A stretch of DNA of 64,000 bases from an uncultured Lachnospiraceae bacterium (GTDB lineage: Bacteria; Bacillota; Clostridia; Lachnospirales; Lachnospiraceae): positions 32,504-96,503 of the forward strand of contig CAMWQW010000016.1 in NCBI GenBank assembly GCA_947176505.1, in the 5' to 3' direction. Each line of letters begins with the position of its first letter. The first letter of the stretch is position 1. Position numbers and translations under genes: made by a program. This document shows positions 16,207 through 25,427 of the stretch, piece by piece. The notes under the pieces are model-generated. The model made no database searches and was not told where the DNA came from. It worked only from the letters and a program-made list of their open reading frames with translations.

Positions 16207-16729
16207 AAAACATAAAATAACAATTGTTGTGTTTTGCATGGGAGTGCTACTTTGCGGAATCGGTGTGGGGATAGCTTTTACGGAATTTAGCGGGCTTACT
16301 TATGGCGGCACAGAGATTGTTGGCGAAACGGATATGAGGACGGCGAATTTGGATGTGGAATTTGAGCCGGAAGAAGAAGTCTGGAATATTATGGGGACAA
16401 GATCATGGCATAGCGGTCATTATGGCGGTGTAAATGATATGGGAATACAGACGGACAGCAGCGTTCCGGTAAATACCGTGCGGATTAGCGTGACGTACAA
16501 TGCCAATCGTGTGGAACCTTTTACTTCTTTGGATATCGACAGTGCAGAGATCTATTTAGGATGGTATTGGAATGACACGGATGAACTGGCGCTTATGATG
16601 GAGGCGAAGGATAAGGTTTTACAAAACCTGAAAAATGGCAGGCTTATTTCTTTTGATGTTGTGAATATGGAACAGGTGGACGTGTTTGTGAATCCACAGA
16701 ATGTGGAAGATGTGAGGCTTATATATTGA
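16199..16729 (+). CDS. Membrane-anchored extracytoplasmic protein of the PadR module
   Basis: 176 residues, starting at 16199 after AAGGAGG and overlapping the previous stop. An N-terminal membrane segment (ITIVVFCMGVLLCGIGVGIAF region) leads to an extracytoplasmic, beta-rich domain with several acidic and aromatic residues (for example GTRSWHSGHYGG and AEIYLGWYWND). I do not recognise a named domain; position suggests an equivalent of the DUF4097-type adhesin-like protein that often completes PadR-DUF1700 modules. A terminator follows directly. Confidence 0.75.
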   Translation: MSRKHKITIVVFCMGVLLCGIGVGIAFTEFSGLTYGGTEIVGETDMRTANLDVEFEPEEEVWNIMGTRSWHSGHYGGVNDMGIQTDSSVPVNTVRISVTYNANRVEPFTSLDIDSAEIYLGWYWNDTDELALMMEAKDKVLQNLKNGRLISFDVVNMEQVDVFVNPQNVEDVRLIY

Positions 16730-16743
16730 TTTTTGAATGTGCG

Positions 16744-16771
16744 ATACCCCGCTGTCTTGCGGGGTATTTTT
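16744..16771 (+). terminator. Intrinsic terminator of the PadR operon
   Basis: Perfect 9-bp stem ATACCCCGC / GCGGGGTAT with a 6-base loop, followed by TTTTT. Confidence 0.92.
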
Positions 16772-16811
16772 GCGGGATTCGTTCAACTGTGCAAACTGGC
16801 TTTTGCTTCGG

Positions 16812-16905
16812 CATAAAATGTGCTATGATAGCATCAGGTTATGGTAGCTGCGGCTACGGCAAGACGGAGTATGGAGTGTAGTGCCGTAAGATAAGTGGAT
16901 AAGGG
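16812..16905 (+). promoter_or_regulatory. Promoter and short folded leader of the DUF3160 gene
   Basis: An extended -10 (TGC-TATGAT, about 16821-16829) lies 17 bases from a TTTTGC -35. The leader holds GTAGC-TGCG-GCTAC and a larger ACGGC..GCCGT pair that ends just before the ribosome site. GACGGAG and GCCGTAAGA also occur, in that order, in the 11925 leader; this may be coincidence. Confidence 0.4.
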
Positions 16906-16912
16906 GAATTGT

Positions 16913-19207
16913 ATGATGAAAAGGAGAGGGATAGCGTTATTTTTAATCCTTGCTATGACGGTGTGTACGGTTGGCGGCTGCGGTGAGCCGGGGCAGGAGA
17001 GCCAGTCTGCAGACGTACAGAACGAGAGTGATGATGTTGACGCTGCGGATGCGCAGAATCAGACCAATGATGCGGCAAGCGTGCAGGATGACGACGACAC
17101 AGCAGAAGAGCAGATTTCTCAAAGCGCGAAAGAAGAGACCGAGGACGAAGAGATATTTTTTCCGACTTATACGGGACCATTTTCGGTGAAAGATGCGGCG
17201 GTAAATGAGGATATCGGCGTGACGCCGTGTGTGACGCCGTACACGATAGAGCCGGATTTGAGTAATATTGACAATCTGTGGCAGTTTTATCTGGGGGATG
17301 AACAGAAGGAGAAGATTGCGCAGAATGGATTTGTCGTATGTGGAGACGCGGGGAGAGAGTTCTTTGAAATCTATGAGAGGAACAGGTATGTCCCGGTTGC
17401 TAATTTTGTGACGGTGGACTCGCTGATGCATACCTATCATCTGTATTTTGCCCATCTTCTGAAAAAGGTAGAAAAAGGATATTTGGCGGGCTGCCTGAAA
17501 CAGTTGAGTGACAGAATGCTTGCTGAGAGTCTGACGGCGTATGATGCTTTGAAGGGCAGCGAGTGGGAGGAAGCCGCGAAATGCAATGTTGCTTTCTTTA
17601 CGGTAGGCGCTAAGCTGCTTGATGATAAGACAGAGATAGATACTGACGTGAAAGAGACTGTGGAATATGAGCTGGAGCATATTATTGCAGCCGAAGGAAT
17701 TGATGGGTCAAGAATGTATGACAGCCAGACCGGTGCTATGGAGGACTACACACAGTACATGCCTCGAGGCTATTACGAAGGCGATGAAGAGCTGGAACGG
17801 TATTTCCGTGCCATGATGTGGTACGGCAGGATTCATTTCAGACAGGATAGTGAGGAAATGAACAGGAGCGCGTTTTTGATGGCGCAGGCGCTTATCGAGG
17901 ATGAGGAAGCTTATCAGTTATGGGGTTCCATTTATGAGGTCACTTCCTTCTTTTCGGGAGCCAGCGATGATGCAGGCGTATATGAGTATATTCCTCTGAT
18001 CAAAGAAGTGTACGGGGAAAATGTTACCATAGCGGATTTAATAGGGAATGAGGAGGCTTTCAATCGTTTTCATGCAGCGGCAGCGGATTTGCGCTCTCCT
18101 ATGGTTAATTCTTTGGTGATTAGGGACGGTGAGAGCAATGTGATACCGGGCTTTCGGTTTATGGGGCAGAGATTTACGATTGATGCGGCGGTGATGCAGA
18201 AGCTTATTTACAGTAATGTGCAGGAAGCAGCCGACGGCAGCAAACGTATGTTACCGGATGTGCTGGATGTACCGGCGACACTTGGAAGTGATACTGCACT
18301 TAGTATTCTTGAGCAGAGCGGAGTGACAAAATATCCTGAATACACGGAGAACATGAATTTGCTTAGGGGCGCGCTTGCGGCGGAAAACAAAGAAATGTGG
18401 TCGGGGAGCCTGTATTCCAACTGGTTAAATACGCTTCGCCCGCTTCTGGAAGTGAAGGGTGAAGGATACCCGATGTTTATGCAAAGTGAGGAGTGGCGTA
18501 AGAAAGATTTAGAGTGCTTTGCAGGAAGCTTTACGGAGTTAAAACATGATACAATCCTGTATACCAAGCAGGTGCTCGCCGAGATGGGCGATGCTTATGA
18601 TGACAGTGCGGACGACAGGGGCTATGTGGAGCCGGAGCCGCTTGTGTATCTGCGGTTTAAGAATCTATCCGATTTGACGGCACAGGGTCTGAAAAATTAT
18701 GGTATGCTCAGTGAGGAGGAAGAGGCGAATCTGTCACTTTTGTCTGAGATGGCGGACACTTTGCTGGAGATTTCCAAGAAGGAACTGCGGGATGAAGTAC
18801 TGACAGATGATGAATATGAGTTTATCAGAGGTTATGGCGGCAGTATCGAGCATTTCTGGATGGAGACGGTCAGGGATTTGAATGACGGGAACGGAGTTGC
18901 CACGCAGGAAGCTCCGGCGGCGCTTGTGGTGGATATTGCAACGAATCCCAACGGAGAAGTGCTGGAAGCAGGGACGGATGACCCTTCTACTATTTATGTT
19001 GTAGTAAAGGTAGACGGGAAGATTAAGATTGCCAGCGGCAGTGTATATACATTCTATCAGTTCGACTGGCCGATGGAAGACCGGCTGACGGATTCTAAAT
19101 GGCATCAGATGCTTGGGATTAAGCAGAATGAGGAAGGCATGTTTACGAATGAAAAGGATCCGGTCATTAAGCATCCGGAATGGACGGAAAGTTATCGGTA
19201 CGAGTAG
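16913..19207 (+). CDS. DUF3160 lipoprotein
   Basis: 764 residues. The start at 16913 follows AAGGGGAA; the next codon is also ATG. It has a lipoprotein signal (hydrophobic core ALFLILAMTVCTV, lipobox VGGC), so it should be anchored outside the cell. A low-complexity Asp/Glu/Gln linker (about 25-80) follows, and then a large, mostly helical DUF3160 domain, recognisable by FVVCGDAGREFFEIYERNRY (about 143-162) and NFVTVDSLMHTYHLYF. DUF3160 has no assigned activity; it occurs as long surface proteins in Clostridia and archaea. No catalytic motif is evident. It is followed by the CapA-like gene 44 bases later, so the two are probably co-transcribed. Confidence 0.88.
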   Translation: MMKRRGIALFLILAMTVCTVGGCGEPGQESQSADVQNESDDVDAADAQNQTNDAASVQDDDDTAEEQISQSAKEETEDEEIFFPTYTGPFSVKDAAVNEDIGVTPCVTPYTIEPDLSNIDNLWQFYLGDEQKEKIAQNGFVVCGDAGREFFEIYERNRYVPVANFVTVDSLMHTYHLYFAHLLKKVEKGYLAGCLKQLSDRMLAESLTAYDALKGSEWEEAAKCNVAFFTVGAKLLDDKTEIDTDVKETVEYELEHIIAAEGIDGSRMYDSQTGAMEDYTQYMPRGYYEGDEELERYFRAMMWYGRIHFRQDSEEMNRSAFLMAQALIEDEEAYQLWGSIYEVTSFFSGASDDAGVYEYIPLIKEVYGENVTIADLIGNEEAFNRFHAAAADLRSPMVNSLVIRDGESNVIPGFRFMGQRFTIDAAVMQKLIYSNVQEAADGSKRMLPDVLDVPATLGSDTALSILEQSGVTKYPEYTENMNLLRGALAAENKEMWSGSLYSNWLNTLRPLLEVKGEGYPMFMQSEEWRKKDLECFAGSFTELKHDTILYTKQVLAEMGDAYDDSADDRGYVEPEPLVYLRFKNLSDLTAQGLKNYGMLSEEEEANLSLLSEMADTLLEISKKELRDEVLTDDEYEFIRGYGGSIEHFWMETVRDLNDGNGVATQEAPAALVVDIATNPNGEVLEAGTDDPSTIYVVVKVDGKIKIASGSVYTFYQFDWPMEDRLTDSKWHQMLGIKQNEEGMFTNEKDPVIKHPEWTESYRYE

Positions 19208-19251
19208 TAATACGGACGTTCTCCTCACTGATTTGTTTGTTGGGAAAAGAT

Positions 19252-20754
19252 ATGATGAAGAAGAAATTGAAACATAAGATAGTAGTATACGGTATCATGG
19301 CGTCGGTGTGTATCGGCGCCATTTTGTATCTGTTGTGGCGCGGCGGAGCCTTCCTGCCACGGTGGATTATATGGGAAACCGGGACGTTTCAGGATGCATT
19401 AGGGCAGTATGAGACGACACTGGCGCACAAAAGGGTGAGTGTGAGGCAGAATGACGATGTGGTATGGACATCACCTAAAGGTTTGCGGGTACAACAAGCT
19501 TTGTGCTGTGATGTTGATAACGACCGGCAGGACGAGCTGGTACTGCTTTGCTGGAGAATCGGACGGTACGGTAAAAGCAAGCCGTTCTGGGTGGAAGAGA
19601 ATGAGCGTAAGTGGTCGCAGCATATCGCGGTATATGAGTATAATGAAGGGAATGTCAGACCGAAATGGATGTCTTCCTACATCGGATTTGAGGTGAAGGA
19701 GATTGCAGGGGGAAGCAGAACAGCATATGTGCGGGCGACAGAGGACAGGACAGCAGCAAAACTTCCGCAGAACAGACTGTTTCTGACGGACAGAGCGGGG
19801 AAGGTGACATGCTGGTTCTGGGATTCGTGGGGATTTACCAAAGAAATGACAGATGTGTCATTTGCTGTGTTTGGAGACAACCTGATTCATGAGCCGATTT
19901 ACCAATATGGTTTGTATCATGAAGATTTTTCTTTTCTGTTTGAACATATAGAAGACGTGATTGAAGAAAGCGATATCACCGTGATTAATCAGGAGACGCC
20001 GCTCACAGACAATCCGGCTAAGTACAGCGATTATCCTAGATTCGGGACGCCTGTGCAGGTAGGGGAAGCAATTTCAGACGCCGGATTCGATGTGGTCACA
20101 TGTGCGACAAATCATGCCCTTGATCAAGGGGTGGAAGGAATTGATTTTACGAAAAAGTTTTTTGGCGATAAGGGTATTGCCTGCCTCGGCATACAGACTG
20201 CGGAAGATACGGAATATCAACCATATGACATTACTGTCAGAAATGGCGTCAGATTTGCAATGTTAAACTTTTCATACGGAACGAACGGAATCGCACTGCC
20301 TAAAGAAAATCCCTATGCGGTGCACTTGCTGGAAGACGAGGGGCAAGTCAGGGCAGACATTGAAAAGGCGAAGTCAGACAGCGATTTTGTGATTGTTTTC
20401 GTTCACTGGGGAACGGAGTATGCCAGACAGCCGGACGAGTTTCAGGAGAAATGGACGCAGATTTTCTTTGAAAGCGGGGTGGATGTGGCAATCGGCACGC
20501 ATCCCCACGCGCTCCAGCCGTATGAAATGCTTCAAGGCAGTGACGGACATGAGATGTTAGTCTATTATTCCATCGGAAATTATATTAGTGCACAGTCCGA
20601 GAAATCCTGCGTCAAGGGCGGCATGGCAGAATTTACCGTATCGCTTACCACAGGCGGATACCGGATTACGGAATACGGGCTGAAGCCTCTTGTAATTACA
20701 TGGGAAGCGGATAGGAAATGTACGGTGAACTGGTATATGGAAAAGGTGCAGTGA
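19252..20754 (+). CDS. CapA/PgsA-type metallophosphatase-like surface protein
   Basis: About 500 residues (ATG 19252 or 19255). One N-terminal membrane segment (VVYGIMASVCIGAILYLLW) is followed by a beta-rich region (about 30-205) and a CapA/PgsA domain (about 210-480). Motifs are FAVFGDNLIH, INQETPLTD, ATNHALDQGVEGI, FVHWGTEY and GTHPHALQP, which supply the metal-binding Asp, Asn and His residues of the calcineurin-like fold. PgsA/CapA is needed for poly-gamma-glutamate capsule synthesis, but no capB/capC genes are near, so a different envelope role is possible. It carries two TGACA-N4-TGTCA palindromes (19847 and 20226). Confidence 0.88.
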   Translation: MMKKKLKHKIVVYGIMASVCIGAILYLLWRGGAFLPRWIIWETGTFQDALGQYETTLAHKRVSVRQNDDVVWTSPKGLRVQQALCCDVDNDRQDELVLLCWRIGRYGKSKPFWVEENERKWSQHIAVYEYNEGNVRPKWMSSYIGFEVKEIAGGSRTAYVRATEDRTAAKLPQNRLFLTDRAGKVTCWFWDSWGFTKEMTDVSFAVFGDNLIHEPIYQYGLYHEDFSFLFEHIEDVIEESDITVINQETPLTDNPAKYSDYPRFGTPVQVGEAISDAGFDVVTCATNHALDQGVEGIDFTKKFFGDKGIACLGIQTAEDTEYQPYDITVRNGVRFAMLNFSYGTNGIALPKENPYAVHLLEDEGQVRADIEKAKSDSDFVIVFVHWGTEYARQPDEFQEKWTQIFFESGVDVAIGTHPHALQPYEMLQGSDGHEMLVYYSIGNYISAQSEKSCVKGGMAEFTVSLTTGGYRITEYGLKPLVITWEADRKCTVNWYMEKVQ

Positions 20755-20854
20755 GAGGGTGCGTGCATGTATGCAGGAAAGGTGTCTGGTTTAAATAACT
20801 TGCAAAAAATATAAAAGTATAGTATATATAAATAAACCGTAGTGCAACAGAATA

Positions 20855-20950
20855 ACAGGGGCGCTGGACACAAGTCCGGCTGAGATGCAGAGGCGTAATG
20901 TCGCTTCCGGTCCCTTGAACCTGATCCGGGTAATGCCGGCGTAGGAAGAA
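20855..20950 (+). ncRNA. TPP riboswitch (THI element)
   Basis: The consensus landmarks are present: AGGGG near 20857, CTGAGAT at 20880, then CCCTTGAACCTGATCCGGG and TAATGCCGGCGTAGGAA in order. A terminator lies downstream (21024-21060) and the controlled gene is the thiamine transporter ThiT at 21092. High thiamine pyrophosphate should reduce expression. Confidence 0.95.
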
Positions 20951-21023
20951 TATTCGACGTAACAGTCTGCCTGTAAGCCGGACTGTAACTATTTGAGCAA
21001 CAGAATAGATGTCGTTTTTTTCG

Positions 21024-21060
21024 TACCGCGTTATGCCTGAATGCACGCGGTATATTTTTT
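21024..21060 (+). terminator. Riboswitch-controlled terminator before thiT
   Basis: TACCGCG (21024-21030) and CGCGGTA (21046-21052) form a 7-bp stem followed by TATTTTTT. It is the probable expression platform of the TPP riboswitch. It completes the 337-base gap between capA-like and thiT; the remaining stretch 20755-20854 shows nothing clear. Confidence 0.8.
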
Positions 21061-21091
21061 CGCAAATATTTTTTATACGGAGGAGACGACT

Positions 21092-21676
21092 ATGACACAA
21101 AAAGACAAAATCCGCGCCCTGACAGAGGGTGCAATCATGATTGCTGCGGCGACTGTATTGGGGTATTTTCGAATATTCCGATTTCCCTTCGGAGGTTCCA
21201 TTGATTTGGCGTTAGTTCCGATTCTGGTATACTGTCTGCGCTGGGGACCTAAGTGGTCGTTGATGTGCTGTTTTGTCAACGGCGTACTGCAGTATTTTCT
21301 GGGCGGTGGCATTGCGATTTCTTGGCAGTCCATGCTTCTTGATTATGTGGTGGCTTATACGCTCGTATTCTTATGCGGTTTCGGTTCGGGCAAAAAACTC
21401 GGCTGGCTGTGGGGCACTGTTTTGGGCTCTTTTGGACGATGGATATCATTGACACTGTCCGGCGGGCTGCTCTGGTACATGTATATGCCGGAGACTTTTT
21501 TAGGGATACCGATGGTGAATCCGTGGGTTTATTCGATATTGTTAAATGGCGTGCTTGTATTGGCGGTCATGGCAGTGGATTTGGTGGTACTGGGAATTAT
21601 GCAGAGCGTTCCGGCGCTTCGGCGGCTTGTGCTGTCCGCGCAGACGGAGAGCATAGGGGGTACAGAACAACAGTAA
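21092..21676 (+). CDS. thiT: ThiT, substrate-binding subunit of an ECF thiamine transporter
   Basis: 194 residues with six predicted membrane helices. The start at 21092 follows GGAGGAGA. The segment ALTEGAIMIAAATVLGYFRIF and PFGGSIDLALVPILVYCLRWGPKWSL match the S-component ThiT, which binds thiamine and works with the shared EcfA/EcfA'/EcfT energising module, not encoded in this window. Control by the TPP riboswitch directly upstream supports the substrate. The gene appears to be transcribed alone. Confidence 0.93.
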   Translation: MTQKDKIRALTEGAIMIAAATVLGYFRIFRFPFGGSIDLALVPILVYCLRWGPKWSLMCCFVNGVLQYFLGGGIAISWQSMLLDYVVAYTLVFLCGFGSGKKLGWLWGTVLGSFGRWISLTLSGGLLWYMYMPETFLGIPMVNPWVYSILLNGVLVLAVMAVDLVVLGIMQSVPALRRLVLSAQTESIGGTEQQ

Positions 21677-21689
21677 TCTTTTTTTGTAA

Positions 21690-21889
21690 ATGACAGGACG
21701 TACAGCCATATTTGCCAGATAAGCTTTTATGCGCAAGAGACGTCATTGGCTACAATCGGTGCGGTGATGGCGTTCTGGCGGGATTCCTTTATCAAAGAGG
21801 GGATTTTAGAAAAATCCAGCATTTTCACCAAGACGATAAAAAGTGCTAGGAACGCTACATATCTTATGATATACTTAGGCTGTTTATGA
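21690..21889 (+). other. Start-less open frame downstream of thiT, possible gene remnant
   Basis: A 66-codon frame without early ATG reads like coding sequence (QETSLATIGAVMAFWRDSF, then KEGILEKSSIFTKTIKSARN) and ends at TGA 21887-21889. Its only in-frame ATGs are late and lack a ribosome site. It may be the 3' remnant of a decayed gene or chance. The region also has to hold the promoter of the SNF transporter. Confidence 0.25.
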
Positions 21890-21919
21890 TTTATACTTTA
21901 ACAGACGGAGGAATGGAAT

Positions 21920-23278
21920 GTGGAAAGAGAAAAACTAGGCTCGCGGATGGGATTTATCTTGTTGTCTGCGGGATGTGCAATCGGGATTGGGAATGTGTGG
22001 AGATTCCCCTATATTACGGGACTGTATGGGGGAGGCGTATTTGTGCTCTTCTATTTGTTCTTTCTCATTACAATGGGAATCCCGGTTATGACCATGGAGT
22101 TTGCTGTTGGGCGCGCCAGCCGGAAAAGTATCATCAAGAGCTATACGGCATTGGAGAAGCCGGGACAGAAGTGGCATTTGCACGGTTATCTTGGTATGGC
22201 TGGTAACTATTTGCTGATGATGTTTTACACTACCGTAGCAGGCTGGATGCTGTATTATTTCTATCAGATGCTGACAGGCAAATTTGCAGGTAAAGATGCT
22301 GCGCAGGTGGGTGGTATGTTTCAGGAAATGTTAGAAAGCCCCGGTGTACTTACCACAGTGATGGCTATTATTGTTGTGGGAGGTATCTTAATCTGCTCTA
22401 TGGGACTGCAAAAGGGCGTGGAACGGATTACGAAGGTAATGATGAGCCTGTTACTTATCATTATTATTGTTCTGGCAGTGCATAGCCTGACATTGGACGG
22501 CGGTATAGAGGGATTGAAATTTTACCTGCTCCCGGATTTTGAGAGAATGGCAGAAGTGGGAATTTGGGAAACTATAACAGCTGCTATGAATCAGGCGTTC
22601 TTTACTTTGAGCCTCGGAATCGGCGCTATGGCAATATTTGGCAGTTATATTGATAAGAAACATACACTGCTTGGAGAGTCGGTGAATATCGCCATTTTGG
22701 ATACTTTTGTGGCGATTGTATCGGGACTGATTATTTTTCCGAGCTGTTTTGCTTTCGGAATCGATCCGGATATGGGACCGAGCCTGATTTTTATCACGCT
22801 TCCCAATGTGTTTAACGGCATGGCAGGCGGCAGAATCTGGGGTACATTGTTCTTTGTGTTCATGTCATTTGCGGCATTTTCTACGATTCTTGCAGTGTTT
22901 GAGAATATTATTTCATGCTGTATGGATCTATTTCATTGGAGCAGAAAGAAATCCTGTCTGGTGAACTTGATTGCGCTGCTTGTATTGTCTATGCCTTGTG
23001 TGCTCGGTTATAATCTGTGGTCGGCAGTTCAGCCGCTCGGAGAGGGCAGTACAATCCTTGATTTGGAAGATTTCGCGGTCAGTAATGTGATTCTGCCCAT
23101 CGGTTCGTTGTGTTATCTGCTCTTCTGTGTGACGCGATATGGCTGGGGATTCGATAAATACAGGGAAGAAGCCAACATCGGTGAAGGCTTGAAGATACCT
23201 AAGGGACTTCGCTTTTATATGACATATATTCTTCCGGTACTTTTGCTGTTCCTGATTGTTTTAGGTTGGATTGGGTAA
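21920..23278 (+). CDS. Sodium-dependent transporter, SNF (NSS) family
   Basis: 452 residues with about 11-12 membrane segments. A GTG start at 21920 is chosen because GGAGGA lies 7 bases upstream; the ATGs at 21913 and 21918 are in other frames. The family signature near the N-terminus, GSRMGFILLSAGCAIGIGNV then WRFPYITGLYGGG, is intact and forms the Na+ and substrate site of LeuT-like carriers. It probably imports an amino acid or related compound with sodium; the substrate cannot be told. A second, distinct member of the family lies at 61167. Confidence 0.93.
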   Translation: MEREKLGSRMGFILLSAGCAIGIGNVWRFPYITGLYGGGVFVLFYLFFLITMGIPVMTMEFAVGRASRKSIIKSYTALEKPGQKWHLHGYLGMAGNYLLMMFYTTVAGWMLYYFYQMLTGKFAGKDAAQVGGMFQEMLESPGVLTTVMAIIVVGGILICSMGLQKGVERITKVMMSLLLIIIIVLAVHSLTLDGGIEGLKFYLLPDFERMAEVGIWETITAAMNQAFFTLSLGIGAMAIFGSYIDKKHTLLGESVNIAILDTFVAIVSGLIIFPSCFAFGIDPDMGPSLIFITLPNVFNGMAGGRIWGTLFFVFMSFAAFSTILAVFENIISCCMDLFHWSRKKSCLVNLIALLVLSMPCVLGYNLWSAVQPLGEGSTILDLEDFAVSNVILPIGSLCYLLFCVTRYGWGFDKYREEANIGEGLKIPKGLRFYMTYILPVLLLFLIVLGWIG

Positions 23279-23366
23279 CATTCGATGTATATAATGAAAG
23301 AGTAGAAAAGTCGCTGATTTTACTACAAGGAATGTTTGTTGTGTGGTAGAATATAGATAAATGAAA

Positions 23367-23415
23367 CGGCACAAAAGCATAGAATCATAAAGGCATAGGA
23401 ACATAATAGCATAAT
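23367..23415 (+). repeat. Degenerate CATA-centred short repeats
   Basis: About five copies of a 9-10 base unit around CATA (AGCATAGAAT, TCATAAAG, GCATAGGAA, ACATAATA, GCATAATATG) lie just upstream of the kinase gene. They may be slippage-derived; they also supply AT-rich promoter sequence. Confidence 0.4.
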
Positions 23416-23452
23416 ATGATATCTGCTTTGTGACAGGCAAGGAGGTAGATAT

Positions 23453-24079
23453 ATGGGAAATTATGTGATCGCAATTGCACGCGGATTCGGCAGTGGCGGT
23501 AAAGCGATAGGAGCTCAGCTTGCGAAGGAGCTGGGGATTCCGTGTTACGAACGCCAGTTGATTGATATGGCGTCGGAGTACAGCGGTATCAATAAGCAGT
23601 TGTTTGCAGAGGTAGACGAGAAACTCCGCGGCAGCTATGCTATGAAACATTTGATGAAGATTCCGTACACTTATGTGGTGGAACCCAGCGACAAGGAGTT
23701 TACATCAGACATTAACCTGTTTAACATTCAATCTGAGATTATCAGGGAACTTGCGAAGACGGAGTCGTTTGTGGTAATCGGGAAATGTGCGGATTATATC
23801 TTAAGAGATGAACCGAATGTGATCAGTGTCTTCGTTGAGGCACCGGAGAAAGATTGTATAACAACTGTAATGGATAGGATGCAGGTGTCGGAGAGCAAAG
23901 CGAAGGAACTGATACACAAGACGGATAAGTACCGGGCGGATTATTACAAATATTATACAAGAGGAAAGAATTGGAAGGATCCTGTAAATTACGATTTAAC
24001 ATTGAACAGTTCCAAAGTGGGCTGGGATAATTGTGTGAAGCTGATTAAAGAGTACGTGAATATGAAGATGGGCATGTAG
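23453..24079 (+). CDS. Cytidylate kinase-like family protein
   Basis: 208 residues, starting after AAGGAGGT. The N-terminus YVIAIARGFGSGGKAIGAQLA contains a P-loop-like GSGGKAIG, followed by a nucleotide-kinase core (PCYERQLIDMASEYSGI) and a basic lid region (RADYYKYYTRGKNW). It fits the cytidylate_kin2 family, which is common in Clostridia and distinct from the housekeeping Cmk. Activity on CMP is inferred from the family only. It appears to be a single-gene transcript with a hairpin behind it. Confidence 0.88.
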   Translation: MGNYVIAIARGFGSGGKAIGAQLAKELGIPCYERQLIDMASEYSGINKQLFAEVDEKLRGSYAMKHLMKIPYTYVVEPSDKEFTSDINLFNIQSEIIRELAKTESFVVIGKCADYILRDEPNVISVFVEAPEKDCITTVMDRMQVSESKAKELIHKTDKYRADYYKYYTRGKNWKDPVNYDLTLNSSKVGWDNCVKLIKEYVNMKMGM

Positions 24080-24128
24080 AATGAGTACAATACATGAGGC
24101 AAATTAATGTCGGATACATGCCGGAAAT

Positions 24129-24158
24129 AATCCCTTGGAATTTTGGTTCCAAGGGATT
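24129..24158 (+). terminator. Hairpin downstream of the kinase gene
   Basis: Perfect 12-bp stem AATCCCTTGGAA / TTCCAAGGGATT with a 6-base loop. The T tail is short (TTTCC on an extended stem), but the stem is strong. Confidence 0.75.
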
Positions 24159-24370
24159 TCCAATAACAGAACAAGTGTTACTTAAATGATGATTGTACTA
24201 TCTTTTAGGGGACTGGGAAAGTAGAGCAAAAAATTTTGCAGAATATAATGTTGAAAAAATCTGTGAGAAAAAGAATTACATTTTGTGAAAGATAAGAATG
24301 ATAAATCATGATTTAACATAGATAGATTCAATTGATTAATAGACTTTTAAATAAGGAGGGAGATTGATTC

Positions 24371-25411
24371 ATGGAGGATAAGAGATTTGCGATACTAATT
24401 GATACGGATAATATATCGTCGAAGTATATTGCCGCTATCATGGATGAGATGACAAAGCACGGTATTGTCACATACAGAAGAGCGTACGGGGATTGGACAA
24501 GTACACAGGCGAAAGGCTGGAAGACGAAATTGATGGAGAATTCCATTACGCCGATGCAGCAGTTTTCCAATACGGTAGGTAAGAATGCCACAGACTCTAC
24601 ATTGATTATTGATGCGATGGACATTTTGTACACGGGAAATGTGGATGGATTTTGTATCGTATCCAGTGACGGTGATTTCACGCGCCTTGCCATTCGGCTG
24701 CGGGAATCCGGAATGCTGGTGATTGGTATGGGGGAGGACAAGACGCCGCGTTCATTCAGAACAGCCTGCTCACAGTTTACGGTGTTGGAGAACCTGATTG
24801 ATGAGGATGAAGAGGCAATGCAGGAAGAAGAGGCACAGAGGACGGTCAAGAACGCAGCGCGTGGAGTGAGTAAGGATGCAGCGGGAAAGAATGATAAGAG
24901 TAAAAAGGACGCTGCAAAGAGCGGGGAAGCGGATAAGGAATCCACTTCCATCAGTAAGGAAGTAATCGAGAGTGCCATTATCAATATTATTACGGAAAAT
25001 GAGAATAAAGATAAAGAGACGGGACTGGGAGAAATCGGCAGCAGACTGCTGAATAAATACCCTGATTTTGACGTGCGAAATTATGGCTACAGCCTGCTTT
25101 CGCGATTCTTGGAGGAGATTCCGAGTCTGGAGCTGGTGAAAAATAACACCCGTATTAATGTGGAATTGAGAGCGAACAGGGAGTCGGAAGAAGAAATTAC
25201 GGAATATATCAAGTCAGTCGTAAAAGAAAAAGGCAAGAAGGGGATGCGCGTGAATGAGCTGAGTAATATTGTGCATCGCAAATATGTGCGGTTTAAGCCT
25301 AAGAACTACGGCTATTCTCAATTTACCAAGTTCCTGCAGGCGATTTCGGAGCTGGAAATCTACGGGGATATCAATGCGCGCAAAGTGCGGTACTCGGAAG
25401 AAAAACAATAA
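24371..25411 (+). CDS. NYN-domain nuclease-like protein with two LOTUS (OST-HTH) domains
   Basis: 346 residues after AAGGAGGG. Residues 5-145 are a NYN domain of the PIN-like nuclease fold, with acidic positions in ILIDTDN, STLIIDAMD and SSDGDFTRL. A low-complexity basic/acidic linker (about 150-192) follows. Two OST-HTH/LOTUS repeats close the protein (about 195-268 and 275-345); each has the NYGYS..(T/S)(R/K)FL.. signature. In animals the same combination is found in MARF1, an RNA-cleaving protein; bacterial members (LabA/DUF88-like) are likely RNA-binding nucleases, but targets are unknown. It directly precedes the response-regulator operon with 16 bases between. Confidence 0.9.
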   Translation: MEDKRFAILIDTDNISSKYIAAIMDEMTKHGIVTYRRAYGDWTSTQAKGWKTKLMENSITPMQQFSNTVGKNATDSTLIIDAMDILYTGNVDGFCIVSSDGDFTRLAIRLRESGMLVIGMGEDKTPRSFRTACSQFTVLENLIDEDEEAMQEEEAQRTVKNAARGVSKDAAGKNDKSKKDAAKSGEADKESTSISKEVIESAIINIITENENKDKETGLGEIGSRLLNKYPDFDVRNYGYSLLSRFLEEIPSLELVKNNTRINVELRANRESEEEITEYIKSVVKEKGKKGMRVNELSNIVHRKYVRFKPKNYGYSQFTKFLQAISELEIYGDINARKVRYSEEKQ

Positions 25412-25427
25412 TGAGAGGACGATAAAT

